NCBI RefSeq assembly: GCF_044761985.1
Contig: NZ_JBIWDK010000003.1
Span: 434,001 to 498,000 of the forward strand
Length of the DNA: 64,000 bases
Reading direction: 5' to 3'
Source of the DNA: Peribacillus sp044761985
GTDB taxonomy: Bacteria; Bacillota; Bacilli; Bacillales; DSM-1321
Shown one piece after another: positions 51,269 through 58,845 of the stretch. The notes below the pieces were generated by a model. The model did not search any database. It was not told the origin of the DNA and worked only from the letters and a program-made list of their open reading frames with translations. Numbering within the stretch: the stretch's first letter is position 1; each line of letters opens with the position of its first letter. The translations under genes and the position numbers were made by a program.

Positions 51269-53898
51269 AAATCAATCGAGTCCGCTATTTAAAAGGACCT
51301 AACTTTTTCGCATATAAACCAACCATTTGCATTGAATTGGACTTGGAGGAACTGGAGGAAAGGCCATCTGATTCGATTCCTGGCTTTAATGAAAGGCTGT
51401 TGGAGGTGCTCCCCGACCTGGGCAAGCATACATGTTCTCATGGATACGAGGGTGGTTTTGCTGAGAGGTTGAACCGTGGTACATGGATGGGACATGTATT
51501 GGAGCATATGGCGATTGAACTGCAAAATATGGCTGGTATAGACGTTGTTCGTGGGAAAACGATTATGATGAAAGATCCTGGGGTTTATTCCGTTACCTAC
51601 GATTATAAGGAGCCTAAGTCGGGATTTCAGGCATTCCTCTCCAGCAAAGAAATCGTGGAAGCCATTTTAAAACGTGAAAAGAATATCAATGTTCAATCCT
51701 ATGTGGAGCAAATAGCCAATTTATATTACCAACATAAATTGGGACCTAGTACAGAGGCCATTTACCAGGCGGCACATGCGAGGAATATCCCTGTGGAGCG
51801 AATTGGGGAAAATAGCTTGGTCCGGATAGGGACTGGTTCTAGGCAGAAGTTTGTCCAGGCGACGATTACAAGCCAGACTTCCAATATAGCCGTAGAGAAT
51901 GCCTGTGATAAATCGATGACGAAGGAAATTCTGAAAGGCTGTGGCCTTCCCGTACCGGAAGGCGAAGTCGCGCATTCGATTGAGGAAATATTTGATTCAG
52001 CGGATAGACTTGGTTTTCCACTCGTCCTTAAACCTTTTAACGGACGGCAGGGCCAAGGGGTCATTACTCATATTAAAAATAAAGATGAATTATTTAATGT
52101 CGCTCATTGCTTGGAATCCCACGTACAGAAGTATATTGTGGAACGCCATTTTGAAGGACATGATTATCGCTTATTAGTCGTAGATGGAAAGCTTGCTGCC
52201 GCTAGTCTCCGGCTACCACCTTACGTCATCGGGAATGGGAGGGAGACTATACGCAACTTGATAGAGAAGGAAAACCAGAATCCGTTGAGGGGAGAGGGCC
52301 ATGAAAAACCGATGTCCAAAATCCCCCTTACACATACGGTAACGTGTTATTTGGAAAAACAGAACAGGAACCTGGGGAGCATTCCGAAAAAAGGCGAGGT
52401 AATCCAAGTGGTCGGAAATGCAAACCTTTCAACTGGAGGGAAGGCAATCGATGTAACGGAACAGGTTCACCCGACTATAAGGAAAGTGGCTATAGGTGCT
52501 GCAAATGCGATTAATCTGGATGTAGCGGGCATAGACTTTATTTGCCAAGACATTTCGAAACCATTCGATTACACAAAAATGGCCATCATAGAAGTGAATG
52601 CAGCACCGGGGATTCGGATGCATCATTATCCAAGTGAAGGCAAAAAAAGAGATGTGGGCAAGGCAATTGTCGATTATCTATTTCCTAGCCGAGAAGAAGC
52701 GGCCATCCCGATTATCGCAGTAACGGGGACAAACGGAAAAACCACAACGACCAGAATGATACATTATTTTCTTTCTAATGATCGGAATAAAGTCGGAATG
52801 ACGAATTCCGACGGGGTATATGTGGGACAAGAGGTTCTCGATCAAGGGGATTGCAGTGGGCCAATAAGTGCAAGAATGGTCTTATCCCATCCAGAAGTAG
52901 ATACAGCCGTATTGGAGACAGCAAGAGGTGGGATTTTAAGGGAAGGGCTTGCTTTTCGTAGGTGCGACGTAGGGGTTATTACCAATGTGAGTGAGGATCA
53001 TCTTGGTCGTGATGGAATTGAAACGCTGGAGGACCTAGTTAAATTAAAGCGACTGGTAGCGGAGGTTGTTCTCGAAAATGGATATTGTGTGTTGAACGCG
53101 GATGACCCTCATGTAGTGGCCATGAACGAATATACAGACGGGGAAGTGATTTATACCTCTACTCAAGCCAATCATCCCGTCATAATGGCAGCGATTAAAG
53201 AAAGAAAAAGGGCTTGGTTTGTGGATGAACAAGGAATAATCAATTATGCGGAAAACGGAGGAGTAAAACGTTTCATGGAATGTGAGGAAGTACCCATCAC
53301 GATTAAGGGTAAGGCCCGCCATAACGTATCCAATTTGCTCCAAGCTTTAGCGGCAGCCTCGACACAAGGCATTTCTATCGATGAATTACGAAAGAAGGCT
53401 ATGACATTCATGCCAGATGGAAATCTATCCAAAGGAAGATTTAACTTGAAAAAGGTCAATGAAAGGACCATTCTCATTGACTATGCTCATAATGCAGCAG
53501 GACTAAAAGCCATTTTCGATACCGTTAGTGCGTATCATAGAAATCGACTCATTACTGTTTTGGCGGGACCAGGCGATCGAATAAATGAAGAAATCATTAG
53601 CCTGGCAAATATCGTGGCTGTACAGACGGATTTGTTCATTATTAAAGAGGACGATGATTTGCGAGGCAGAAACCCTTTAGAAGTAGCTGAACTGATTCAG
53701 GAAGCAGCGTTTAAAAGAGGTTTGACCGGTGAACAGGCAGTCATTGTTCCAAATGAAATGGATGCGTTTTTAAAAGCTTGGGAATTATCCCAACCTGGGG
53801 ACCTTCTATTGTTTTTTTACACCGATTTTAATTATGTAGAGCGGTTTTTCGAAACCATTACAAAAAATGCATTGCTTAAGAAAATGAATGGAAAATAG
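51265..53898 (+). CDS. cphA: Cyanophycin synthetase
   Basis: An 877-residue enzyme polymerising Asp backbone and Arg side chains with ATP. N-terminal domain to about residue 160; ATP-grasp domain (about 210-480) with LVLKPFNGRQGQGV and the metal-binding IEVNAAPGIRMH; Mur-ligase-like domain from about 486 with P-loop VTGTNGKTTT, then ITNVSEDHLGRDG and IDYAHNAAG. It forms a nitrogen store. ATGA overlap with cphB implies coupled translation. Length is typical of CphA1. Confidence 0.95.
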   Translation: MKINRVRYLKGPNFFAYKPTICIELDLEELEERPSDSIPGFNERLLEVLPDLGKHTCSHGYEGGFAERLNRGTWMGHVLEHMAIELQNMAGIDVVRGKTIMMKDPGVYSVTYDYKEPKSGFQAFLSSKEIVEAILKREKNINVQSYVEQIANLYYQHKLGPSTEAIYQAAHARNIPVERIGENSLVRIGTGSRQKFVQATITSQTSNIAVENACDKSMTKEILKGCGLPVPEGEVAHSIEEIFDSADRLGFPLVLKPFNGRQGQGVITHIKNKDELFNVAHCLESHVQKYIVERHFEGHDYRLLVVDGKLAAASLRLPPYVIGNGRETIRNLIEKENQNPLRGEGHEKPMSKIPLTHTVTCYLEKQNRNLGSIPKKGEVIQVVGNANLSTGGKAIDVTEQVHPTIRKVAIGAANAINLDVAGIDFICQDISKPFDYTKMAIIEVNAAPGIRMHHYPSEGKKRDVGKAIVDYLFPSREEAAIPIIAVTGTNGKTTTTRMIHYFLSNDRNKVGMTNSDGVYVGQEVLDQGDCSGPISARMVLSHPEVDTAVLETARGGILREGLAFRRCDVGVITNVSEDHLGRDGIETLEDLVKLKRLVAEVVLENGYCVLNADDPHVVAMNEYTDGEVIYTSTQANHPVIMAAIKERKRAWFVDEQGIINYAENGGVKRFMECEEVPITIKGKARHNVSNLLQALAAASTQGISIDELRKKAMTFMPDGNLSKGRFNLKKVNERTILIDYAHNAAGLKAIFDTVSAYHRNRLITVLAGPGDRINEEIISLANIVAVQTDLFIIKEDDDLRGRNPLEVAELIQEAAFKRGLTGEQAVIVPNEMDAFLKAWELSQPGDLLLFFYTDFNYVERFFETITKNALLKKMNGK

Positions 53899-53915
53899 GT
53901 AAATAGCGGCTTTAG

Positions 53916-53948
53916 GAAGATGATCCTTACATAAAGGTCATCTTCTTT
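53916..53948 (+). terminator. Terminator of the cphBA operon
   Basis: GAAGATGATCCTT and AAGGTCATCTTC form the stem, followed by TTTGG. Confidence 0.75.
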
Positions 53949-53970
53949 GGCCTTTTACCCTTTATCCTAT

Positions 53971-54014
53971 AAAAAAACCTGTAGTTCAGACTCCTAAAAA
54001 GTCTGAACTACAGG
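53971..54014 (-). terminator. Terminator of yidC2
   Basis: CCTGTAGTTCAGACT and AGTCTGAACTACAGG form a perfect 15-bp stem; on the minus strand seven Ts follow. Confidence 0.93.
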
Positions 54015-54028
54015 GTATAGTAATAGGG

Positions 54029-54814
54029 TTAGCTTTTTTTTGCGTTGGTTTCATTGACGGCAGGCACATTTGTCTTTTCGTTGTTATAAACACGTTGAAG
54101 TACAATGGTCTGTACAATCATGAATAATCCGCCTACTGACCAATATAGTGGCAAAGCAGCAGGGGCGGAGAATGAAATGAACAAGATCATGGCAGGTGAG
54201 ACCAAACTCATTATCTTCATTTGTTTCTGTTGATCTTCCGGCATTTGCCTCATGGAAATCACAGATTGGAAATAGTAAATGACTCCGGCAATGAGTGCCA
54301 TGGCGATGTTAGGCTCCCCAAGGCTGAACCAAAGGAAGTTATGGGTAGCAATTTCATGAGATCCTTGAATCGCATAATACACACCCATTAGAATCGGCAT
54401 CTGGATCAAAAGGGGCAGGCAACCCATATTTAAAGGATTGACACCATGTTTTTGATAGAGTTTCATCATTTCCTGCTGAAGTTCCTTCTGTTTGGCCGGA
54501 TCTTTCGTTTCTTTAATCTTCTGCTGAATGGCAGTCATTTCTGGCTTGAGTCCATTCATTTTCGTCTTCATGTTGCGTTGTGTTTTATATTGCTTGATAT
54601 TCAATGGTAACAGAATGAGACGAATGATGACAGTCATCATGATGATGCCTATCCCATAATTCCCGTTAAAAAAATCCGCATTAAATTCAAGCAATGTGTT
54701 CATCGGATTGACTACTACAGTATGAAAGGGTCCGCTAGTAGCTGCTGAACATCCTGATAAAAGGCCGATCATTAGAAAGAGTGTTCCAATTAATAGTACA
54801 TTTTTCTTCTTCAA
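54029..54814 (-). CDS. yidC2: Membrane protein insertase YidC2 (OxaA family)
   Basis: A 261-residue lipoprotein insertase: signal ending in LLSGC (Cys about 22), then five membrane segments with the YidC family stretch NYGIGIIMMTVIIRLILLPLNIKQYK carrying the essential groove arginine, a coiled cytoplasmic loop (KPEMTAIQQKIKE), and MGCLPLLIQMPILMGVYYAI. It inserts membrane proteins with or without SecYEG. It starts with TTG 54814, 8 nt after GAGGAGG. That ribosome binding site is paired into a hairpin with the end of the upstream mifM-like ORF, so it should be translated only when the hairpin is opened. Confidence 0.92.
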   Translation of the reverse strand: MKKKNVLLIGTLFLMIGLLSGCSAATSGPFHTVVVNPMNTLLEFNADFFNGNYGIGIIMMTVIIRLILLPLNIKQYKTQRNMKTKMNGLKPEMTAIQQKIKETKDPAKQKELQQEMMKLYQKHGVNPLNMGCLPLLIQMPILMGVYYAIQGSHEIATHNFLWFSLGEPNIAMALIAGVIYYFQSVISMRQMPEDQQKQMKIMSLVSPAMILFISFSAPAALPLYWSVGGLFMIVQTIVLQRVYNNEKTNVPAVNETNAKKS

Positions 54815-54822
54815 AATATATT

Positions 54823-54861
54823 CCTCCTCAAATTGTTAATGGTTAAACAATGAGAAGGAGG
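54823..54861 (-). promoter_or_regulatory. Hairpin sequestering the yidC2 ribosome binding site
   Basis: On the minus strand CCTCCT (within the last codons of the mifM-like ORF) pairs with AGGAGG (the yidC2 binding site), and ATTGTT pairs with AACAAT, separated by small internal loops. A ribosome stalled near the end of the upstream ORF would cover the 5' arm and free the site. Confidence 0.8.
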
Positions 54862-55130
54862 CTTGGCTCTTCAGAATCATCTGGAGAGTCCTTTTGGCGA
54901 ATATAAGTGATAAAGCGTCGTATTCCTAGTGGATGAAAAACGCTACCTGTATAAACAAGAGATTTACCAGGGCTTGAGTGAAGTGAAGCTTGATATTTAT
55001 CATTTAAGAGTGTCTGATTTTTATTAATAAAGTAAAACGCCGCAAAAGGGAAGACGAAGGTCAATAAGTACCCTGCCCATAGTGCATGGCGGATGGTTTG
55101 ATAATCAAATTCTAATAATAACTCCCACAT
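54843..55130 (-). CDS. mifM: MifM-like ribosome-stalling sensor of membrane insertion
   Basis: A 95-residue protein, exactly the length of B. subtilis MifM. It has one N-terminal membrane segment (about residues 18-36) and a C-terminal tail RRFITYIRQKDSPDDSEEP (71-89). This parallels the MifM arrest region RITTWIRKVFRMNSPVNDEED as I recall it, with SP at 82-83 and EE at 87-88 in the same positions. It lies 28 bp upstream of yidC2 and its final codons pair with the yidC2 binding site. AAGGGA precedes ATG. It should sense poor membrane insertion and induce YidC2. Identity inferred from position, length, topology and tail. Confidence 0.8.
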   Translation of the reverse strand: MWELLLEFDYQTIRHALWAGYLLTFVFPFAAFYFINKNQTLLNDKYQASLHSSPGKSLVYTGSVFHPLGIRRFITYIRQKDSPDDSEEPSLLLIV

Positions 55131-55175
55131 AGTAATCCCTTCTTTTTCTTAGATAAGGATAGTTGCTGTATAAAA

Positions 55176-55227
55176 CGCATTCTAATATCTGTAAGAACAC
55201 TATACCAGATTCAAGTTATAGAATGCG
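55176..55227. repeat. Inverted repeat upstream of the mifM-like gene
   Basis: CGCATTCTA (55176-55184) and TAGAATGCG (55219-55227) are perfect 9-bp inverted repeats separated by 34 nt, 46 bp upstream of the mifM-like start. It may be an operator or leader structure. Confidence 0.4.
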
Positions 55228-55386
55228 AAAAAATCATATGTTTTTTAAAAAGAAAATAGAGGGATATTTTAGTTTTTCATGGGTACGCTGAATGAAAATC
55301 ATTTTAATTATATCAGTCAGCCATGTCACGGATGGTCTGCAGCCTACATATGAATAGAGGGAAGTTTATAACGAGGTGAAAAAAGG

Positions 55387-55899
55387 ATGAATCTATACGA
55401 TCCATTAAATTCGCACATCAATTATTTTGATAGTCAGTTCTATCTTAATCCATTTAACACATATGTGGATAATGGTTTTCCAGTGGAGCCCAATCAATCT
55501 GACTATCTGAATTTTGGAGAGCGGCAGCCGCCACCACCACGACCGCCTCAAGGTGGACCACCACCACGACCACCTCAAGGCGGTCCACCACCGCCTAAGC
55601 CGCCTCAAGGTGGTCCGCCACCAAGGCCCCCTCAAGGAGGAGGACCACCTACTGTACCTCCGCCGTCATTCATCCCCCAATTTCCAAATGTAGGTTTTTT
55701 CGGAATTGAAGCTGGGGCAATGAGAGGGTGTTTATATAAAAATACGTATATTTGGTTAAGGAATGGCCGCTCATTTTGGCTTTATCCTACGTATGTTGGT
55801 CGGAATACCGTAGCAGGTTACCGCTGGAGACCCAATCAAAAACGATGGGCCTACTATGGTACCGATGAAGATGAAATTCAATCTTTTCAATGCTATTGA
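55387..55899 (+). CDS. Proline/glycine-rich repeat protein
   Basis: A 170-residue protein. The N-terminal ~45 residues are hydrophilic-aromatic, then come four repeats of PP(P)xPPQGG (about residues 48-88), and a conserved-looking C-terminal domain (GCLYKNTYIWLRNGRSFW, then YVGRNTVAGYRW) ending in cysteine. No signal peptide or membrane segment. Repeat plus aromatic domain suggests a structural or spore-associated protein, but I cannot name the family. GAGGTGAAAAAAGG precedes ATG. The repeats could expand or contract by slippage. Confidence 0.65.
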   Translation: MNLYDPLNSHINYFDSQFYLNPFNTYVDNGFPVEPNQSDYLNFGERQPPPPRPPQGGPPPRPPQGGPPPPKPPQGGPPPRPPQGGGPPTVPPPSFIPQFPNVGFFGIEAGAMRGCLYKNTYIWLRNGRSFWLYPTYVGRNTVAGYRWRPNQKRWAYYGTDEDEIQSFQCY

Positions 55900-55933
55900 A
55901 AAAAAACAATCCGCAAAAGCGGATTGTTTTTTT
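55899..55933 (+). terminator. Terminator after the repeat protein gene
   Basis: AAAAAACAATCCGC and GCGGATTGTTTTTT form a 14-bp stem with a 4-nt loop. Confidence 0.92.
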
Positions 55934-55957
55934 GGGGGATCCAATGTTATCTCTCTT

Positions 55958-56773
55958 TCAAAAAAAGTCGGGAAAATCCGAAATGATTCCATCCAAGTTC
56001 ATTTTCTTTAGAGACTGCATCTGTTTTTTATTGTTGACTGTCCAAGTAAATACTTTCATTCCGTGACTCTGAATTCGTGTTTTAAGATTCGGGTTTAACA
56101 ACGTTTGTTTTGGATTCGCAAAAGTTGCAAATTCTGAAATCTCTTTTAGTTTTTGATCCGAAATTCGCCGATTGATTAGTACGCCGACTGGAATTTTGGG
56201 TAAGAGTTCGTGAAAAGTTTTCATGGAGTTCATATCAAAAGAATGAACCATGATTTTATTTTCAACGTTTGAATTAAGCGGACTTTTCAAGAGTTCTTCT
56301 GCCAGTTTTCTCTCGATACCGGGGTAAAGGGAGGGGTGTTTAATTTCTATTAATAGTCCAATCTCATAAGACGAAAAAGTTTCCAAAACCTCGCTAAGCA
56401 AGGGAATCTTTTCATTTTTAAAATCAGGGTGAAACCAGCTCCCGGCATCCAATTCTAGTAACTCTGCGGCTGTATAGTCCCTGAGATTTCCCTTACCGTT
56501 AGTCGTCCTCTCGAGAGTTGGATCATGATGCACCATAAGTTCCCCATCTTTAGTAAGATGGATATCTACTTCCAGAACATCCACGCCCATCTCTATTGCT
56601 TTATAATAGGATGCCATTGTATTCTCAGGACAATATCCCGATGCCCCGCGATGTCCAATCTTTAGTGGTGTATGTTGATTTGAGAGAATGGGAACCACCC
56701 TTTTCCTTCTGTTAAAGGAAAAAATGAGCAGGATGAATAAGATGATAAAGACTATAAGGAATAACTCTTTCAA
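55958..56773 (-). CDS. Glycerophosphodiester phosphodiesterase
   Basis: A 271-residue protein with an N-terminal membrane anchor (about residues 3-20) and a GDPD TIM barrel. Catalytic residues: H41-R42 in GHRGASG, E50-N51, E68 and D70 in LEVDIHLTKDGE, and H83 in HHDPTLERTTNG. It hydrolyses glycerophosphodiesters to glycerol-3-phosphate and an alcohol, probably on the outer membrane face. TTG 56773 is chosen because AAGGAG lies 8 nt upstream and a longer reading has no support. Confidence 0.87.
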   Translation of the reverse strand: MKELFLIVFIILFILLIFSFNRRKRVVPILSNQHTPLKIGHRGASGYCPENTMASYYKAIEMGVDVLEVDIHLTKDGELMVHHDPTLERTTNGKGNLRDYTAAELLELDAGSWFHPDFKNEKIPLLSEVLETFSSYEIGLLIEIKHPSLYPGIERKLAEELLKSPLNSNVENKIMVHSFDMNSMKTFHELLPKIPVGVLINRRISDQKLKEISEFATFANPKQTLLNPNLKTRIQSHGMKVFTWTVNNKKQMQSLKKMNLDGIISDFPDFF

Positions 56774-56923
56774 TTTGCACACTCCTTGATTATATTTATG
56801 GGTTATTAGATATCTACCCTCATTTAAAAGAAATAAAAGAACGTTGTCAAAACGTCTATATGAGAGAGATAAGGAGGATTGAAGGAGCTTGGCGTCTTGT
56901 ATATAACAGACAATAAAAGAAAG

Positions 56924-56954
56924 AATGGATGCAGCTTTAGAAGCTGCATCCATT
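56924..56954 (-). terminator. Terminator of the ohr gene
   Basis: AATGGATGCAGCTT and AAGCTGCATCCATT form a perfect 14-bp stem, followed on the minus strand by CTTTCTTTT. Confidence 0.85.
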
Positions 56955-56963
56955 CCTTTTTCA

Positions 56964-57380
56964 TTATACGATGATTGGTGTAACGTCTATATTCCCGCGG
57001 GTTGCCTTGGAGTAAGGGCAAGTTGCGTGTGCTTTCTTTACAAATCCTTCAGCTTCTTCTTTGCTCAGGTCTGGGATGGAAACATCTAATCTAACGGCCA
57101 ATTTGAAACCGCCATCTGTCTCATCTTTCCCGATTGTGACATTCGCAGTCACGGATGTATCCACTTTCTTTTTTTCCTTACTAAGTACAAGGTTCAATGC
57201 ACTGCCAAAACAAGCGGCATACCCTGCGGCAAATAACTGTTCCGGGTTTGTTGCCTTTTCACCAGAACCACCTAATTCTTTCGGTGACCTTACATCAAAA
57301 TCGAGGATGCCGTCCTCCGATTTTACATGGCCTTCACGTCCACCGTGTACGGTAACTGCAGTTGTATATAATGGTTTCAA
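56964..57380 (-). CDS. Organic hydroperoxide resistance protein (Ohr)
   Basis: A 138-residue Ohr/OsmC protein that reduces organic hydroperoxides using lipoyl or bacillithiol-type thiols. Catalytic cysteines C57 (AAGYAACFGSA) and C121 (HATCPYSKA) are present, with the supporting Arg and Glu in GGREGHV and NPEQLF. It resembles OhrA/OhrB of Bacillus. No adjacent OhrR repressor gene, and the clear OhrR palindrome is not seen, so it may be the constitutive or stress-induced type. An AAGGAGTTG lies upstream of the ATG. Confidence 0.92.
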   Translation of the reverse strand: MKPLYTTAVTVHGGREGHVKSEDGILDFDVRSPKELGGSGEKATNPEQLFAAGYAACFGSALNLVLSKEKKKVDTSVTANVTIGKDETDGGFKLAVRLDVSIPDLSKEEAEGFVKKAHATCPYSKATRGNIDVTPIIV

Positions 57381-57511
57381 AAAAACAACTCCTTTTGATT
57401 TAGTTATATTATATAGGTTCCCATTAATTGGACTTGTTAAACAAAAGAAAGAGAGTTGGTCATCTATTTATAATTTATTTAAAAAATGTATGAAATTGGA
57501 ATAAGTTGTTT

Positions 57512-57543
57512 TATAATAACTGTATTAAGCCAAGTAGTACACT
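57512..57543 (+). promoter_or_regulatory. Promoter -10 and YtrA-type operator
   Basis: A TATAAT (57512-57517) is followed by ACTGTA-N13-TACACT (57519-57543), one mismatch from the AGTGTA-N13-TACACT operator I recall for B. subtilis YtrA. It covers the transcription start, so binding should repress the operon. Confidence 0.65.
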
Positions 57544-57565
57544 TATTACAGTGAGGGGGCTGATG

Positions 57566-57949
57566 ATGTTTGAGTTGGACGTACAAAGTAGAAGACCCAT
57601 TTATGAACAATTAATGGAAAAATTCAAAGAGCTTATAATCAGTGACGTACTAAAAGAACATGACCAGCTGCCTTCCGTTAGAATATTGGCTCAGGAACTG
57701 ACCATTAACCCTAATACGATTCAAAAAGCTTATAGGCAGCTTGAAGCGGAAGGGTTTATATATACGATACCAGGAAAAGGTAATTTCGTTTTACCCCCCG
57801 GGGAATTGAAGAATTCATTAAAGGAAGAGAAGATAAGGTCGGAGCTTACTAGGGTGTTAGCGGAAGCCCTGTATATTGGTATCGAAAAAAAAGAAATTTA
57901 TAGGTTGGTCAAGGATATAAGTTCGATAGCAAAGGGGGGGGAAACATGA
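57566..57949 (+). CDS. GntR family repressor, YtrA subfamily
   Basis: A 127-residue protein with a winged-helix domain (SRRPIYEQLMEKFKELI, then LPSVRILAQELTINPNTIQKAYRQLEAEG) and a short helical dimerisation tail, as in YtrA (about 130 aa). YtrA represses its own ABC operon and responds to cell-wall antibiotics acting on lipid II. It is the first gene of the operon and overlaps the ATPase gene by 4 bp. ATG 57566 is 6-7 nt from GAGGGGG; ATG 57563 is possible. Confidence 0.88.
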   Translation: MFELDVQSRRPIYEQLMEKFKELIISDVLKEHDQLPSVRILAQELTINPNTIQKAYRQLEAEGFIYTIPGKGNFVLPPGELKNSLKEEKIRSELTRVLAEALYIGIEKKEIYRLVKDISSIAKGGET

Positions 57950-58845
57950 TAGAAATCAAGCGTGTTAGTAAGTTATATGAAGGAAAAGTAGCGATCAAAG
58001 ACGTAAGTTTGGATATACAAAGAGGATCTATTTTTGGATTGTTGGGATCGAACGGGGCAGGAAAGACGACCCTTTTGAAAATGCTATCAGGAAATTTGAT
58101 CCAGGATAGCGGTGAAGTTCTTATCGATGAATCCCCAGTATTTGAAAACCGGGTAGTGAAAAATCGATGTTTCTTCCTTCCTGATATGCCTTACTTCTTG
58201 GCTAACTATTCCATCATGCAAATGGCAGGTTTTTATAGTCATGTTTATAGTGAATGGAATCAAGAACGTTTTTATCAATTGCAGGAAGTGTTTGCGATTC
58301 CCTTTCAATATAAAATTCACAAGCTGTCTAAGGGAATGCAGAGGCAGGTTGCTTTTTGGCTGGCCCTTTCAACGATGCCAGAAGTTTTAATACTCGATGA
58401 ACCCTTTGATGGGCTTGATCCGGTCATGCGCAAAAATGTGAAACAGTTGCTGATTCAGGATGTATCCGAACGAGAAATGACGATCTTGATTTCATCCCAT
58501 AACCTTCGGGAAATTGAAGATTTAGCAGATCATGTGGGGATATTGCATCAAGGGGAGCTCATCATCCAGAAGGATTTGGATGATTTGAAAGCGGATGTAC
58601 ATAAAGTTCAAATAGCCTTTAAAAATAAAATTCCATATGGCATTTACCGTGGCATGCAAATCCTGAATAAGGAAAGGAGGGGCAGCGTCATCGTCTGCAT
58701 CTTAAAAGGAAAAGAATCTGATATCAAGACTCATTTCAGCCAGTTTCAACCTGATATATTCGATATCCTGCCCCTCACTTTGGAAGAAATCTTCATATAT
58801 GAAATGGGGGACATCGGCTATGCCATTCAAAATAGTCTCGTTTAA
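57946..58845 (+). CDS. ABC transporter ATP-binding protein (YtrB-like)
   Basis: A 299-residue ATPase. Walker A is GSNGAGKT (34-41), signature LSKGMQRQVAFWLAL, Walker B VLILDEPFDGLDP, H-loop ISSHNLREIED. The C-terminal 80 residues are a variable regulatory region. It overlaps the GntR gene by 4 bp and the permease by 26 bp. It energises the large permease encoded next, in a system probably related to antibiotic or cell-wall stress. Confidence 0.9.
   Translation: MIEIKRVSKLYEGKVAIKDVSLDIQRGSIFGLLGSNGAGKTTLLKMLSGNLIQDSGEVLIDESPVFENRVVKNRCFFLPDMPYFLANYSIMQMAGFYSHVYSEWNQERFYQLQEVFAIPFQYKIHKLSKGMQRQVAFWLALSTMPEVLILDEPFDGLDPVMRKNVKQLLIQDVSEREMTILISSHNLREIEDLADHVGILHQGELIIQKDLDDLKADVHKVQIAFKNKIPYGIYRGMQILNKERRGSVIVCILKGKESDIKTHFSQFQPDIFDILPLTLEEIFIYEMGDIGYAIQNSLV

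Noticed and set aside
57381..57470. OhrR operator at the ohr promoter
   Set aside because: Only a loose CCATTAATTGG palindrome is present, not the OhrR inverted repeat pattern.
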